58,994 nucleotides of DNA, taken from Streptomyces sp. OR43 (GTDB lineage: Bacteria > Actinomycetota > Actinomycetes > Streptomycetales > Streptomycetaceae). Where the stretch lies: contig NZ_RDBK01000043.1 of assembly GCF_008042275.1 (NCBI RefSeq), positions 3,290,922 to 3,349,915 of the forward strand, read 5' to 3'. The translations under genes and the position numbers were made by a program. The notes beneath the pieces were generated by a model. That model was not told where the DNA came from, ran no database searches, and saw nothing but the letters and a program-made list of their open reading frames with translations. Shown piece after piece: positions 24,187-33,047 of the stretch. Within the stretch, counting starts at the first letter, position 1. The number at the start of each line of letters is the position of its first letter.

Positions 24187-25122
24187 TCAAGCCGCCTCGA
24201 ACGCCCGTCGGATCAGCGGCGCTGCCTTCTCCAGGTCGGCCGCGGAGGCGAGCCGTACCTCCAAGTCGCCCGTTCCGAGGTGCCCGATGCCGCGCATGTC
24301 CCGGGTGAAGCCCTCCTCCAGCTCCACCGTGTCCGGGTCAAGTCTGAGATAGACCAGGATCGCCTCGTGCTTCGGACGGAAGATCACCGATGCCACGTTC
24401 ACCAGCCGCCGGTAGGCGATGTAGTGCCGCAGCAGCGCCACCTCGACCTCGCCCCACGCCGCGAGTGCGTCGTCCACCTCCGCGTACAGGTCCCGCAGGC
24501 ACTCCGGGACGAGGCTGGCACCCGCCGGCGAAGAAGCCACCGGGGCCGCCGCCGCGATGTCGACCGCCGTCTCCCGCTCCCGACTTCGCCGGGACGAAGC
24601 GGCGCTCGGGAAAGCCGGAGAGGAGTCGACGAGCAGCAAGCTCAGCAGACCGCCCTCGAAGATCCGGTAGCGCACCAGGTCGATCCGCTCGGGCAGCCGC
24701 TGCACGGCCACACGGTCGTGGTGGGAGAAGCTGGCCGCGATGCAGACCATCCGCGGACGACGCCAGTCGATCGACTCGGCGGCCTCCGTGCCCAGCACCT
24801 TCCGCACGAGCGCCTCGAACTCGTGGTGCGCTGACTCCAGCCAGGACAGGTATGAGACGGCCTGTGACAGCACCCCGCTGTCAGAGCCCTTCTTGAACTC
24901 GATCACTACCGGGCTGCCGTTCTCGTCCAGCCCGAGCGTGTCGATTCTGCCCCGGTGCCACGGACCGGTCGGGTACTCCGACGCCAGGAAGCGGATGCCG
25001 AGCATCGCTACCAGGCCAGCCTCGACCCGCCGCTGGAGTTCGACCTCCAGCGCCACCGTTGAACCGGGCACCCCGACGTCCCGCCCGCCCGCGTCTCGCC
25101 GAAACAACATCAGCTCGGCCAC
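24187..25122 (-). CDS. DUF5655 / predicted PD-(D/E)XK nuclease-like protein
   Basis: A 311-residue protein. The start is GTG 25122, with AGGAGG 9-10 bases upstream. Residues about 50-95 contain GRIDTLGLDENGSPVVIEFK followed by QAVSYLSWL, the D...ExK-(x)n-QALSYL pattern of the PD-(D/E)XK fold seen in endonuclease-NucS-like proteins. The C-terminal part, LLRHYIAYRRLVNVASVIFRP with LVYLRLDPDTV, fits DUF5655. Such proteins are widespread and often linked to DNA repair or defence, but without proven function. It ends 27 bases from the right end of the transposon and may belong to the interrupted host element. Confidence 0.75.
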   Translation of the reverse strand: MAELMLFRRDAGGRDVGVPGSTVALEVELQRRVEAGLVAMLGIRFLASEYPTGPWHRGRIDTLGLDENGSPVVIEFKKGSDSGVLSQAVSYLSWLESAHHEFEALVRKVLGTEAAESIDWRRPRMVCIAASFSHHDRVAVQRLPERIDLVRYRIFEGGLLSLLLVDSSPAFPSAASSRRSRERETAVDIAAAAPVASSPAGASLVPECLRDLYAEVDDALAAWGEVEVALLRHYIAYRRLVNVASVIFRPKHEAILVYLRLDPDTVELEEGFTRDMRGIGHLGTGDLEVRLASAADLEKAAPLIRRAFEAA

Positions 25123-25459
25123 TAGCGTCCCCCTCCTGTGCTTGCTGTACGAGAGCAATCGAAACGGGATACATATTCCAGAACGGGGGTCTGCCAAACG
25201 AGCGGTGTATCTCGGGTTGTTGAGGGTTACTGGCGGGCTGCGGAGAGGCGGCCGTCGGGCACAGCGACGGCCAGGCCGCAGTCGCGCAGGCACGCCAGCC
25301 CCCAAAAGTACATCTTGTGCTGAATTCAGAGTTTCGTGAACTGGCGGTGTGGCCGGGCGGGTAGGGACTGTCAGCCCTTGCCCTCGGTGCTGCCGTTGCT
25401 GCGCGGTGTGTTGAGCCCGAGATGGGCGACGGCCGGGTCGGTCTCCCACCAGGGGCGCA
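25123..25459. other. Intergenic region, no gene seen
   Basis: Here the base composition is more mixed than in neighbouring genes. It holds the promoter region of the DUF5655-type gene. A short minus-strand reading frame beginning MMRPWWETDPAVAH at about 25,461 and ending at 25,371 may be a gene remnant; nothing else is supportable. Confidence 0.4.
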
Positions 25460-25642
25460 TCATGCGACGTTGCGGCGCCACGGCCACTGGGTGCCGCGAC
25501 GCCGGGCGGTGATCACGGCTGCGGTGTAGGCGGCGGTGAGGGCAATGCCCGCCGCCAGCAGCGCCGCATCGAGGTGCCGGTCGGTGAGCATGCGGGAGAC
25601 GGTCAGTTCCGGCGGTCCGTGGTAGGCGGTTGGGCGGGTCAA
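25460..25642 (-). pseudogene. Small membrane ORF, possibly a CtaG-like fragment
   Basis: 60 residues with one hydrophobic helix (LDAALLAAGIALTAAYTAAV) followed by ITARRRGTQWPWRRN. The pairing of a helix with a basic RRG-x-x-WPWRR loop recalls the start of CtaG-like cytochrome oxidase assembly proteins, as also seen in the full CopD-CtaG fusion at 33037. The frame stops immediately after. It is either a truncated relic or an independent small membrane protein; the evidence is weak. Confidence 0.3.
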
Positions 25643-25701
25643 CCGGGACAGGTCCTTCTGTGGTCGCGGTCGCCGGCCGGTGTTGGGCGGCTGGCGGGCG
25701 G

Positions 25702-26721
25702 TCAGTGCGAGTGAGGTCCTGGCCGGTGCACGGGGCCGTGGGTGTCCTCGTGTTCGGGGCCGGGCTGCGTCGGTGGTTCGCCGATCTGCAGCAAGGGGCC
25801 CGTGTCCCGGTCGTCTTCGCCGACGTGGTCGACCTGGAGGGTGGCATGGGTGATGTTGTAGTCCCCGGCGAGCTGCTTTTGCAGGGTGCGGCGCACAGCG
25901 TGGCAGTCGCCGCCGGGAACGACCAGGACGTGGGCGGACAGGGCGGGCTGGCCGGAGGTGATCTGCCAGATGTGCAGGTCGTGGACTTCGACGACCTGCT
26001 CGAGGCGGGCCATGGCATCACCGACCGTATCGGGGTCGACGCCTGCGGGTGCGGCTTCGAGGAAGATGCGCCCGGAGGCGCGGATCAGGCCGATGCCGGC
26101 CTTGAACATGAGGGCGACGACGACCAGGGTGGCGATCGCGTCCGCACGGGCGAAGCCCGTGGTCAGCACGATGGCGCCGGAGATCGCGGTGCCGATGAAG
26201 GCGTACAGGTCGTTGAGGATGTGCTGGAAGGCGCCCTCGACGTTCAGTGAGGTTCGGTTGGCCCTGGAGATGCACCAGGCGGCAGCAATGTTGACCACGA
26301 TCCCGGCCAGTGCGGTGACGAGGACCAGACCGCCCTCCACTGCTGGCGGGTCGATGAGACGCCGCACGCCCTCGTAGCCGAGCCAGGCTCCCAGCAGCAC
26401 CAGGGTGAGGCCGTTGGCCTGGGCGGAGAGGATCTCGGTGCGCTTGAAGCCGTAGGTATAGGGGCCGCGGGCCGGGCGGGCGGCCAGCCGCATCGCGATG
26501 AGCGCCAGGGCGATGGAGGCCGCGTCGGTCAGCATGTGTGCCGCGTCGGAGATGAGTGCCAGGGACTGGGCCAGGATGCCGACGACGACTTCGGCGGCCA
26601 TGAATCCGGTGATCAGCGTCAGGGCGATGCCGAGCCAGCGGCGGTCCGCGTCGGCGGCCACGCCGTGCGAGTGGCCGCCGTGACCCCCGGCCCCGTGGTC
26701 GTGCGTGTGCTCGTCACTCAT
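25702..26721 (-). CDS. czcD: CzcD-type cation diffusion facilitator (Zn/Co/Cd export)
   Basis: A 339-residue protein, ATG 26721 with GGGAGGA upstream. It has an N-terminal His-rich segment (HTHDHGAGGHGGHSHG), six transmembrane helices with the metal-site pairs ISDAAHMLTD in helix 2 and HILNDLYAF in helix 5, and a C-terminal cytoplasmic domain with VHDLHIWQI. The last 30 residues are again His/Pro-rich. It exchanges Zn2+ (or Co2+, Cd2+) for protons at the membrane. It stands alone; the 100 bases upstream have dyad-like TTGTCAACACCAATAGTGAC sequence that could be an operator. Confidence 0.92.
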   Translation of the reverse strand: MSDEHTHDHGAGGHGGHSHGVAADADRRWLGIALTLITGFMAAEVVVGILAQSLALISDAAHMLTDAASIALALIAMRLAARPARGPYTYGFKRTEILSAQANGLTLVLLGAWLGYEGVRRLIDPPAVEGGLVLVTALAGIVVNIAAAWCISRANRTSLNVEGAFQHILNDLYAFIGTAISGAIVLTTGFARADAIATLVVVALMFKAGIGLIRASGRIFLEAAPAGVDPDTVGDAMARLEQVVEVHDLHIWQITSGQPALSAHVLVVPGGDCHAVRRTLQKQLAGDYNITHATLQVDHVGEDDRDTGPLLQIGEPPTQPGPEHEDTHGPVHRPGPHSH

Positions 26722-27284
26722 CGCCGTCGTCCTCCCGTCGCGCCCGCCCGGCACGGATGCTGCGGGCAGCGAAGCACACCTGTGACCATGGAGCCAAAGG
26801 CTGCATCGGTGACCGTTGTCAACACCAATAGTGACCACTGTGACCTGCGCTTTTACGGTTTCATGGCTGTGGGGCGGGCGGGCGGCATGCCCTTGGAGCC
26901 CAGGCCGAGGGTGGACGGATATGCCGGTGAGCGACGGCCTGCGAAGGGCCGCAACGATGGGAAGGCGCCGCGCCATGCGGCCAGCAGGGCGGGGCCGGGC
27001 GGCCGGTTCGCGCGTGTGGCGGCTTTCGCCTGCACCTCCGCGGCCCTGGTCGCCGCCACTCATCACGCCGCCTCAGGCCAGCCGGTGCCAGCCTCACGCG
27101 CCAGGACATCGATGGCCTGCCAGGAGCTGTCGAGCCAGCTCGATGCCCTGTACGAGGCCGACTGCGACGGGGCCCTCCCCGAGCAGATCGGCACCCGGAA
27201 CAAGGTGCAGCCCGAGCCGGAGGTTGCGCTAAGGCTCCAGCAGACTCGGGTCGTCGATCGCGGCGACGGGTAAGGCGGGGACGG
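26722..27284. other. Intergenic or decayed region
   Basis: 563 bases. The first 130 hold the promoter region of the czcD-type gene. The rest has open frames on both strands with biased, low-complexity translations and no recognisable domain. It leads straight into the recombinase relic at 27285, so it may be the eroded 5' part of that gene or of a neighbour. Confidence 0.4.
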
Positions 27285-27660
27285 ACGAGATGGGCGCCGA
27301 CACCGTCAACCGGGAGCTGTCCATCGCGCGCCAGGTAATCGGCTGGTGGCAGCACCAGGGCTGGATGAAGGCGCTCCGACGATCGACATCGAGCGGCGTG
27401 CGGCACCGCCCGACCGCACCAGGGCCCTGGCGGAGGATCAGATCGCCACCCTGTGGAACCTGGACGTCGTCCTCCGGGAGAACACGCAGTGAAAGATGCT
27501 CTACGAGTGCGCGCACGCGCCGATGAGTGCTGTGGCAGTCCGGCACCGCCCAGTTCCCGCCCCGACTCATCGCTCGCCGCACCCGCGACCCGCCGTTCCT
27601 CACAGACCGCAAGGCCCCAGCCGGAGCACCGAGGCCCAACGCACATCCTTCTACCGGGTG
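27285..27660 (+). pseudogene. Tyrosine recombinase (integrase) remnant
   Basis: Three reading frames in succession give pieces of one protein: GADTVNRELSIARQVIGWWQ (from 27290), then RTRALAEDQIATLWNLDVVL (about 27,412-27,475) and KMLYE (27,493), then LWQSGTAQFPPRLIARRTRD with PPFLTDRKAPAGAP (about 27,530-27,640). These follow in the right order for a common Streptomyces site-specific tyrosine recombinase, but with frameshifts, an in-frame TGA after VLRENTQ, and loss of the catalytic HxLRH...Y region. It marks a former integration or excision module. The gene is dead. Confidence 0.65.
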
Positions 27661-27754
27661 ACACATGGCATCCGATCGCGTGGCGCGGCTCGTGCCTGCC
27701 GTCGGCAGAGGTGACGATGCCGGGAGAGCTATGCGTAGAGGGCGGAGGAGAGCG

Positions 27755-28174
27755 ATGCCGACGACCTCCCGCCCCCGCGCCCGGTCGGGGCTGACGCGTG
27801 TCGCGTTCATGGTCCTCGCTCTGGCCGCTCTCGCCCTGCTGCACGCCCTGCTCACCCCGGCCGGCACCCACCTGGCCGCAGAAGACCCGGGATGTTCGCA
27901 CGACCGTCGCGGCTTTACGGCCGACCGCTGCCCGCCGGCCGTCGCCATGGCGCCGCCAGGCGGGCAGCAGCATCCCGAACACGACCCGGCCGCCCGGGTC
28001 TGCGAGAGTGCCGCGGCCAAGCGGCCGACGCATCCCGCGCCCCAACCGGCGATCTCCCTCGTCGCGCCAGCGCTGTCGCCGCTCGACGCGTTCGGCCCCA
28101 CACGCTCCTTGGGGCTCGGCCCGATCCAGGATGGCGGAGTTCCGGCCGTTTCGCGGCAGATCCTGCGCTGCTGA
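27755..28174 (+). CDS. Small exported protein with paired Cys/His (DUF6153-like?)
   Basis: A 139-residue protein. ATG 27755 follows GGAGGAG by four bases; ATG 27731 in frame is an alternative. A single hydrophobic helix (about residues 12-30) forms a signal anchor. The mature part has PGCSHDRRGFTADRCPPAV and is otherwise Ala/Pro-rich, ending in Cys. Size, anchor and the GC...C spacing are shared with the proteins at 37798 and 41660. It might be a metal-binding small exported protein (DUF6153-type, from memory). Function unknown. Confidence 0.5.
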   Translation: MPTTSRPRARSGLTRVAFMVLALAALALLHALLTPAGTHLAAEDPGCSHDRRGFTADRCPPAVAMAPPGGQQHPEHDPAARVCESAAAKRPTHPAPQPAISLVAPALSPLDAFGPTRSLGLGPIQDGGVPAVSRQILRC

Positions 28175-28252
28175 CCGGGCCGGGCCGCCCCGCGCACCGC
28201 TGGGGTCTGCCCCGAAGCCCGGTCACCCCCACCCACATGCAGCAGGAGAACC

Positions 28253-28423
28253 ATGCCCAGCGACGCCTACGCCGTCATCGCCGCCCTGGTCCGCGCAACT
28301 GCACTCCGTACTGACTACGACGCCCGCGAGTACCGGCCCACCGAAGAGCCCGTCACATCGGCCCACGAGCAGCAGGCCGCGCGGGAGGAGACCCGCTGCG
28401 AACGGTGCGCACCCAGGGCCTGA
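28253..28423 (+). CDS. Small acidic protein, 56 residues
   Basis: ATG 28253 is preceded by AGGAG at the right distance. The product begins MPSDAYAVIAALVRATALRT and ends with CERCAPRA, giving a CxxC pair near the C-terminus. It is soluble, Ala/Glu/Arg-rich. The strong ribosome site and the position between two exported-protein genes support a real gene, but no homologue is recognised. The 247 bases after it (to 28670) hold no clear gene. Confidence 0.45.
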   Translation: MPSDAYAVIAALVRATALRTDYDAREYRPTEEPVTSAHEQQAAREETRCERCAPRA

Positions 28424-28670
28424 GGGGCAGGTACCACCGGTTCGTGGCCGGTGCGCGCCAGGGCGGCGACGGGCAGTTCACCCACCGCCTTTGCCACGCG
28501 CAGGCGGGGATCGTCTGGTCGCAAGAGGGTGGCCGGTTTCGGTCGGCTCCTGCCACCCACCGTCCGCTCGTAACGCGCTGTTTACATCCGACTTGGAACT
28601 GTTACCGACAGCGGATCGTCGGACTGATCGACGGCTTTGCGAGGCGTCGCGCCGGAAGAGAGGGCAAGGA

Positions 28671-29039
28671 GTGTCAGGGAGCAGGTATGCGGTGCGCGCT
28701 GTCGCGGCCCTGCTGACCGCTGTCCTGGCGGTGCTGTTCTTCTCCCATGCCGCTGCCGCGGCGCCTGCACATGAACGTGTGTCGCAGGGTTCCGGGCCTG
28801 TGGCCGTTTACGAAGCGCACCTGTGCGACGCCGCCTTCCGGCCAGAGGAGGCTGCCGGGCACTGGGCGCGAGTCCGTGAGAACAGCCCCCCGGCAGGTCA
28901 TTCCGGGCCGACTAGTCCCAGGGCCGGCTGTGCGTCGGCGGCGCCGTACGACTGCGGGCCCTTCCGGCAGGTGCCGTACGAGCCGGTCGGACAGCCACCA
29001 CCCGTTTCACCTGCCCTGTTGCAGGTCTTCCGCTGCTGA
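28671..29039 (+). CDS. Small secreted protein
   Basis: 122 residues from GTG 28671. A clean signal peptide (AVRAVAALLTAVLAVLFFSHAAAAAPA) should be cleaved near residue 34. The mature part has four to five Cys (HLCDAAF, AGCASAAPYDCGPF, a terminal VFRC), so disulfides or metal binding are likely outside the membrane. It is transcribed in the same direction as the carbonic anhydrase that follows. No family is recognised. Confidence 0.5.
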   Translation: MSGSRYAVRAVAALLTAVLAVLFFSHAAAAAPAHERVSQGSGPVAVYEAHLCDAAFRPEEAAGHWARVRENSPPAGHSGPTSPRAGCASAAPYDCGPFRQVPYEPVGQPPPVSPALLQVFRC

Positions 29040-29391
29040 CAGTCAGGCCCCATTCCACGCTCCGCTCGTGCTGGAGTCGTGTCCGCTCCTGGCGTGCCGC
29101 TGAATCTCAAGCGCCTGTGAGACGTGCCCGCGTGCCCGCAGGTGAATCGTCACCCGCGAAGGCCGGCATGTCCGCCACTGACCGTCCGAGTCCGGTCAGG
29201 CCGTCCGGGGTGTGAGGAACGGGACCCGCCTCACGAGCAGACCTTCTCCTGCGAACCCTGCAAGGCGGTGCGGCGTCCTCTTCGCCCACCCGCGCCGGGC
29301 GGCTTCACGCTGCCCGCCGCTTCCCTCCAGGGCCCGCAGCCCCCAATCCATCACATCGACGCCCCCTGCCGGGGCGCAGGAGGTACCTGAC
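29040..29391. other. Intergenic region upstream of carbonic anhydrase
   Basis: 352 bases. No open frame with convincing coding character on either strand. The last 20 bases contain a strong ribosome site (GGAGG) for the carbonic anhydrase gene. No hairpin or clear promoter stands out. Confidence 0.5.
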
Positions 29392-29988
29392 ATGCGAACC
29401 CTGATCGACCACGCTCGTTCCTTCCGCCATCAGGCCGCCGGGGAACTCGGCCGGCTGGCCGTCGGCCAGCAGCCGCAGGCCCTGTTCATCGCCTGCTCCG
29501 ACTCACGCGTCGTTCCCTCCCTGATCACCGGCGCCGGGCCGGGCGAGCTGTTCGAGATGCGCACCGCGGGCCATATCGTTCCCCCCTACCGCCTGGAGGG
29601 CCCGTCCGGTGAGGCGGCCACCATCGAGTACGCCGTCGAGGTCCTCCAGGTTGCCGACATCGTGGTGTGCGGCCACTCCCACTGCGGCGCGGTTGGTGCT
29701 CTAGTACGCGGCGACGACCTCACGGCCGTCCCCGCCGTGAAGGGCTGGCTGGCGCACGCGGCCTCCTCGTCCCTGCAGGACGGCAGCACGGGTGGGGAGC
29801 CTGCCGCGGATCTCGCGGGCCCGGTGCAGCGCCATGTCCTGAAGCAGTTGGAGCGGCTGCGCGGCTATCCGGGCATCGCCCGCCGACTGACCGAGGGGCA
29901 GCTGCGGCTGCACGGCTGGTTCTACGAAATCCACACCGGGCTGGTGTGCGAGCACCGGCCGCAGGACGACGCATTCCTGCCGCTGTGA
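29392..29988 (+). CDS. Beta-carbonic anhydrase
   Basis: A 198-residue protein, ATG 29392 with GGAGG upstream. Zinc ligands are Cys35 (CSDSR block, with Asp37 and Arg39 as the catalytic dyad), His95 and Cys98 in CGHSHCGAV. It interconverts CO2 and bicarbonate in the cytoplasm. The gene is 48 bases upstream of a SulP transporter, a pairing known for bicarbonate uptake systems. A second, diverged carbonic anhydrase lies at 35768. The two share about the same length and the DNSLRLHAWF/EGQLRLHGWF end, so they are paralogues. Confidence 0.93.
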   Translation: MRTLIDHARSFRHQAAGELGRLAVGQQPQALFIACSDSRVVPSLITGAGPGELFEMRTAGHIVPPYRLEGPSGEAATIEYAVEVLQVADIVVCGHSHCGAVGALVRGDDLTAVPAVKGWLAHAASSSLQDGSTGGEPAADLAGPVQRHVLKQLERLRGYPGIARRLTEGQLRLHGWFYEIHTGLVCEHRPQDDAFLPL

Positions 29989-30036
29989 CCCCGCGCGCGA
30001 TCCGACCTCTGGCCCCCACACTTGCCAAGGACCCCC

Positions 30037-31491
30037 GTGAATCCGGACATCCTGCGGCGTGACGTCGCCGCCTCCCTCGTCGTCTTCCTCGTCGCCCTCC
30101 CGTTGTGCGTGGGCGTCGCCGTCGCCTCTGGCGTACCAGCCGAACTCGGCCTGGTCACCGGTATCGTCGGCGGCCTGCTCACCGGCCTGCTGCCGGGGAG
30201 CAGCCTCCAGGTCAGCGGCCCTGCCGCGGGTCTTACCGTCCTCGTCTACGAAGCGGTCCAGACCTACGGCCTGCCCGCCCTCGGCGTGATTGTCCTAGCA
30301 GCGGGCCTGCTCCAGCTGGTGCTGGGCGCCCTGAAGTGCGGGCGCTGGTTCCGCGCCATCTCCATCGCTGTGGTGGAGGGCATGCTCGCCGGAATCGGCC
30401 TGATCATCATCGCCGGTCAGCTGTACGCCATGGCAGGCGTGGCAGCACCCGCATCGGGCACCGGCAAGATCGCCGGTCTTCCCGGCTTGGCCGGTGACGT
30501 CTCTACCTCCACCACGATGTGGACCTCCTTCGCGATCGGGGCGGGCACCGTGGCGGTGATGCTGCTGTGGCAGCGCCTGCCCGCGAGAGTGCGGGTGGTG
30601 CCCGGCGCGCTGGTGGCGGTGTCCCTGGCCACCGGCGCGACCTGGCTGCTGGACCTGTCGGTGAAGACGGTCGAGGTCCGCGGCTTGCTCGACTCCATCC
30701 AGCCGCCCGGAACCGAAGTGCTCGGAAGGCTTGGCATTGGCGTACTCGGCACCGTGATCGCCTTCACCCTCATCGCCTCCGCCGAGTCGCTGTTCAGCGC
30801 GGCCGCGGTGGACCGTCTGCACGACGGCCCGCGCACCGACTACGACAAGGAACTGATGGCTCAGGGCGCGGGCAACATCGTCTGCGGAGTGCTCGGCGCC
30901 CTGCCAATGACCGCGGTCATCGTCCGGAGCGCCACCAACGTCCAGGCCGGTGCCAAGACCAAGGCGTCCCGGGTCCTACACGGGCTGTGGCTGCTGCTGT
31001 TCGCCGCCCTGCTGCCGGCCGTCCTCGCGCTCATCCCCATCGCCGCGCTCGCCGGCATCCTTGTGCACGCCGGCGTCAAACTCCTGCCCGCCAAGCAGTT
31101 CCCCGCCCTGTGGCGCGGCCACCGTGGAGAGGCCCTGATCCTCGCGGCGACCGCCTTGGCCATCGTCACCATCAACATGTTCGAGGGTGTCCTTATTGGC
31201 CTGATCCTGGCCGTGGTCAAGGCTGCCTGGCAGACCTCGCACATCAAGCTGGAGGTGATAGACCAAGGAGCCGGCTCGGTCCAGGCATATCTGTCGGGCA
31301 ACGCGACCTTCCTGCGCCTGCCGAAAATACTGGACGAGCTGGGAGCACTGCCCAAGGACCGGCCCGTCGAGCTGGACCTGTCTGGGCTGCACCACCTTGA
31401 CCACGCCTGCCACGCTGCCCTGATCACCTGGGCCGAACGGCACAATGCCGAAGGCTCCCAGTCGGTACGGATGTCCCCGGCCCTGACATGA
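30037..31491 (+). CDS. SulP-family anion transporter with STAS domain, probable bicarbonate transporter
   Basis: A 484-residue protein, GTG 30037 with AAGGA upstream. About 11-12 hydrophobic helices, with LPLCVGVAVASGVPAELGLV and VSGPAAGLTVLVYEAV as the SulP signature, and IASAESLFSAAAVDRL in the core. A short C-terminal STAS-like domain follows residue 400 (VELDLSGLHHLDHACHAAL). Family members carry sulfate, other dicarboxylates or bicarbonate (BicA type). Adjacency to a carbonic anhydrase gene favours bicarbonate. It is followed by a 17-bp perfect hairpin terminator. Confidence 0.9.
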   Translation: MNPDILRRDVAASLVVFLVALPLCVGVAVASGVPAELGLVTGIVGGLLTGLLPGSSLQVSGPAAGLTVLVYEAVQTYGLPALGVIVLAAGLLQLVLGALKCGRWFRAISIAVVEGMLAGIGLIIIAGQLYAMAGVAAPASGTGKIAGLPGLAGDVSTSTTMWTSFAIGAGTVAVMLLWQRLPARVRVVPGALVAVSLATGATWLLDLSVKTVEVRGLLDSIQPPGTEVLGRLGIGVLGTVIAFTLIASAESLFSAAAVDRLHDGPRTDYDKELMAQGAGNIVCGVLGALPMTAVIVRSATNVQAGAKTKASRVLHGLWLLLFAALLPAVLALIPIAALAGILVHAGVKLLPAKQFPALWRGHRGEALILAATALAIVTINMFEGVLIGLILAVVKAAWQTSHIKLEVIDQGAGSVQAYLSGNATFLRLPKILDELGALPKDRPVELDLSGLHHLDHACHAALITWAERHNAEGSQSVRMSPALT

Positions 31492-31518
31492 CACGCCCGG
31501 CCCCGGCCTCCTGCGCAA

Positions 31519-31564
31519 CCGGTGGCGCCGCCGCACCCCATCCCAAGTGCGGCGGCGCCACCGG
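31519..31564 (+). terminator. Terminator after SulP gene
   Basis: Perfect 17-bp arms at 31519-31535 and 31548-31564 around a 12-base loop, 27 bases after the stop codon. Very strong stem; no U-run, as usual in Streptomyces. Confidence 0.85.
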
Positions 31565-31687
31565 CGAAGCCCGGGGGCAAGCCCTGGCGGCGGAGCCGGT
31601 ACTGTGCAATGGCGTACAGCGCGAGTCCGCGCCCGCCCTTTTGCCTGCTACGTCTGAACGACGGGCCTCTCGGAAAGCCACGACGTC

Positions 31688-32362
31688 ATGCCACGTACCG
31701 GTCCGACACCACCTGCCTCCCCGGCTATGGGGGCGCTGCGCGGGTTGCGGGCGGGCGCGCTGGCGGTGTTGTGCGTGCTGCTGCCACTGGCTGGCCATGC
31801 CCTGTCGCAGGGCCACGCGCCGCGGTGGACGATCGTGGCTGGTGTGGCCGGAGTCATCATTCCCGGATCGGTGTTTCTGACGCGGCACCGGTTGTCGGAT
31901 ACCCAGCTTCTGGGTGTGCTGGCCGGGGCTCAGTTGGCGTACCACATCGCTTACTCCCTGCCCGGCGCCTGCGCGGCCATGACTGACCCTGTCGGGTTGC
32001 CTGGCCTGGTCGAGCACGCTCCCGTCGTCGGCACCCCGCCCGAAGTCCTGTTGGCCGGGCATCTGGTCAGCCTGGTGATCGCGGCGCGGCTGTTGGGTGT
32101 CACCGAGCAGATCCTTTGGCAGAGCAGGCCGCTTCTGAGAGCTGTGCAGCGCCTGCTGCTGTTCGTGTGGCCGCATCTGCGATTCGCACATGATCCATTG
32201 TCGGAGTTGCGCCCCGATAGGAACGTCTCTCTGCCCGCGTCGGCGGTCCCGGCTCGCTGGCATGCGGGCAGAGCGCCACCGCATGCCCGGCGTGGCGTAT
32301 CTGCGCCCGCCGCCTTCGCACTGACCGGGCCGACGCCCTTCGGTGGTCCCTGCATGCCCTGA
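31688..32362 (+). CDS. Integral membrane protein of the copper island
   Basis: A 224-residue protein with at least four hydrophobic segments (about 22-36, 45-62, 72-92 and 122-140). It has LAGHALSQGHAPRWTIVAG near the first helix and a polar C-terminal tail. Its early part resembles the protein at 45489 (VVGHHLVAESAVPWLKLLA), so the two are likely paralogues. Each lies beside a secreted copper-protein gene, copC here and ycnI there. That repeated pairing suggests a role in copper handling at the membrane, but this is inference only. Confidence 0.6.
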   Translation: MPRTGPTPPASPAMGALRGLRAGALAVLCVLLPLAGHALSQGHAPRWTIVAGVAGVIIPGSVFLTRHRLSDTQLLGVLAGAQLAYHIAYSLPGACAAMTDPVGLPGLVEHAPVVGTPPEVLLAGHLVSLVIAARLLGVTEQILWQSRPLLRAVQRLLLFVWPHLRFAHDPLSELRPDRNVSLPASAVPARWHAGRAPPHARRGVSAPAAFALTGPTPFGGPCMP

Positions 32363-32438
32363 CGGGCGCAGTCGCGGGTGCCGCCAGGGCCGGCACCTCT
32401 TGCCCGGCCCTGCCGGGAACCACAGGAAGCCCCCTCCT

Positions 32439-33047
32439 ATGCATGCCATGAACTGGCGTGCCGCCCGCGCGGCGGCACGCACTCTCGTCGTACCTCTGGC
32501 CGGTGGCCTGCTGTGGGCAGCCGCCCCGACGGCAGCTGCCCACACGGACCTCCTGTCGAGCAACCCGGCCGACGCCGTTTCCCTGGGGCGCATGCCGGAC
32601 AGTATCCGGCTGACATTCAGCGATGAGATGAGCCAGCTTTACGCCAAAGTTGCTCTGACCTCCCCGGACGGGACCCAGGGGGGCGCAGGGCGGCCAGAGG
32701 TAGTGGGGAAGACCGTCACGCTCGCCGTGCAGCCCGGCCTTCCCCCAGGGCGGTACACGGTGGGTTACCGCGTCGTCTCCGCCGATGGGCACCCGGTCGC
32801 CGGTTCCTACCGCTTCAGCGTGAGGGAACAGGCAGCAACCCCCCTTGCGTCAGCCGCTCCTGCGCCGTCGTCTCCCAGCAGCAGCAGCAGCAGCAGCAGC
32901 CCGGCAGCCCGTTCGAGCGATGTCTCGCGGAGGGCCAGCACAGCATCGTCCTCCGGGCTTCTGCCCGCTCTTGCCGTAGCCGGCGTGCTCGTCGTCGGAG
33001 TTGGCGGGGTCGCCCTGTACCGCAGGAGGTCAGGCCATGGCGGTTGA
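32439..33047 (+). CDS. copC: CopC-domain copper-binding protein, membrane-anchored
   Basis: A 202-residue protein with a signal peptide ending at AAAHTDLL, so the mature N-terminus is probably His1, the histidine brace of CopC. The domain contains PDSIRLTFSDEMSQLYAKV and VSADGHPVAGSYRFSV. After it come a poly-Ser linker (AGC repeat 32877-32900) and a C-terminal transmembrane helix (about 172-190) with a basic end. It binds Cu(II) outside the membrane. The stop overlaps the start of the copD-ctaG gene by 11 bases, so the two products are made together. Confidence 0.9.
   Translation: MHAMNWRAARAAARTLVVPLAGGLLWAAAPTAAAHTDLLSSNPADAVSLGRMPDSIRLTFSDEMSQLYAKVALTSPDGTQGGAGRPEVVGKTVTLAVQPGLPPGRYTVGYRVVSADGHPVAGSYRFSVREQAATPLASAAPAPSSPSSSSSSSSPAARSSDVSRRASTASSSGLLPALAVAGVLVVGVGGVALYRRRSGHGG
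32877..32900 (+). repeat. AGC trinucleotide repeat in copC
   Basis: Eight consecutive AGC units encoding Ser in the linker between the CopC domain and the C-terminal anchor. Slippage here would alter linker length by whole codons without breaking the frame. Confidence 0.9.

Noticed and set aside
26861..28254. Long minus-strand frames of 394 and 341 codons opposite the small exported protein and the integrase relic
   Set aside because: Arg/Pro/Ser-rich low-complexity translations, no ribosome site, and they overlap plus-strand segments with recognisable protein patterns.
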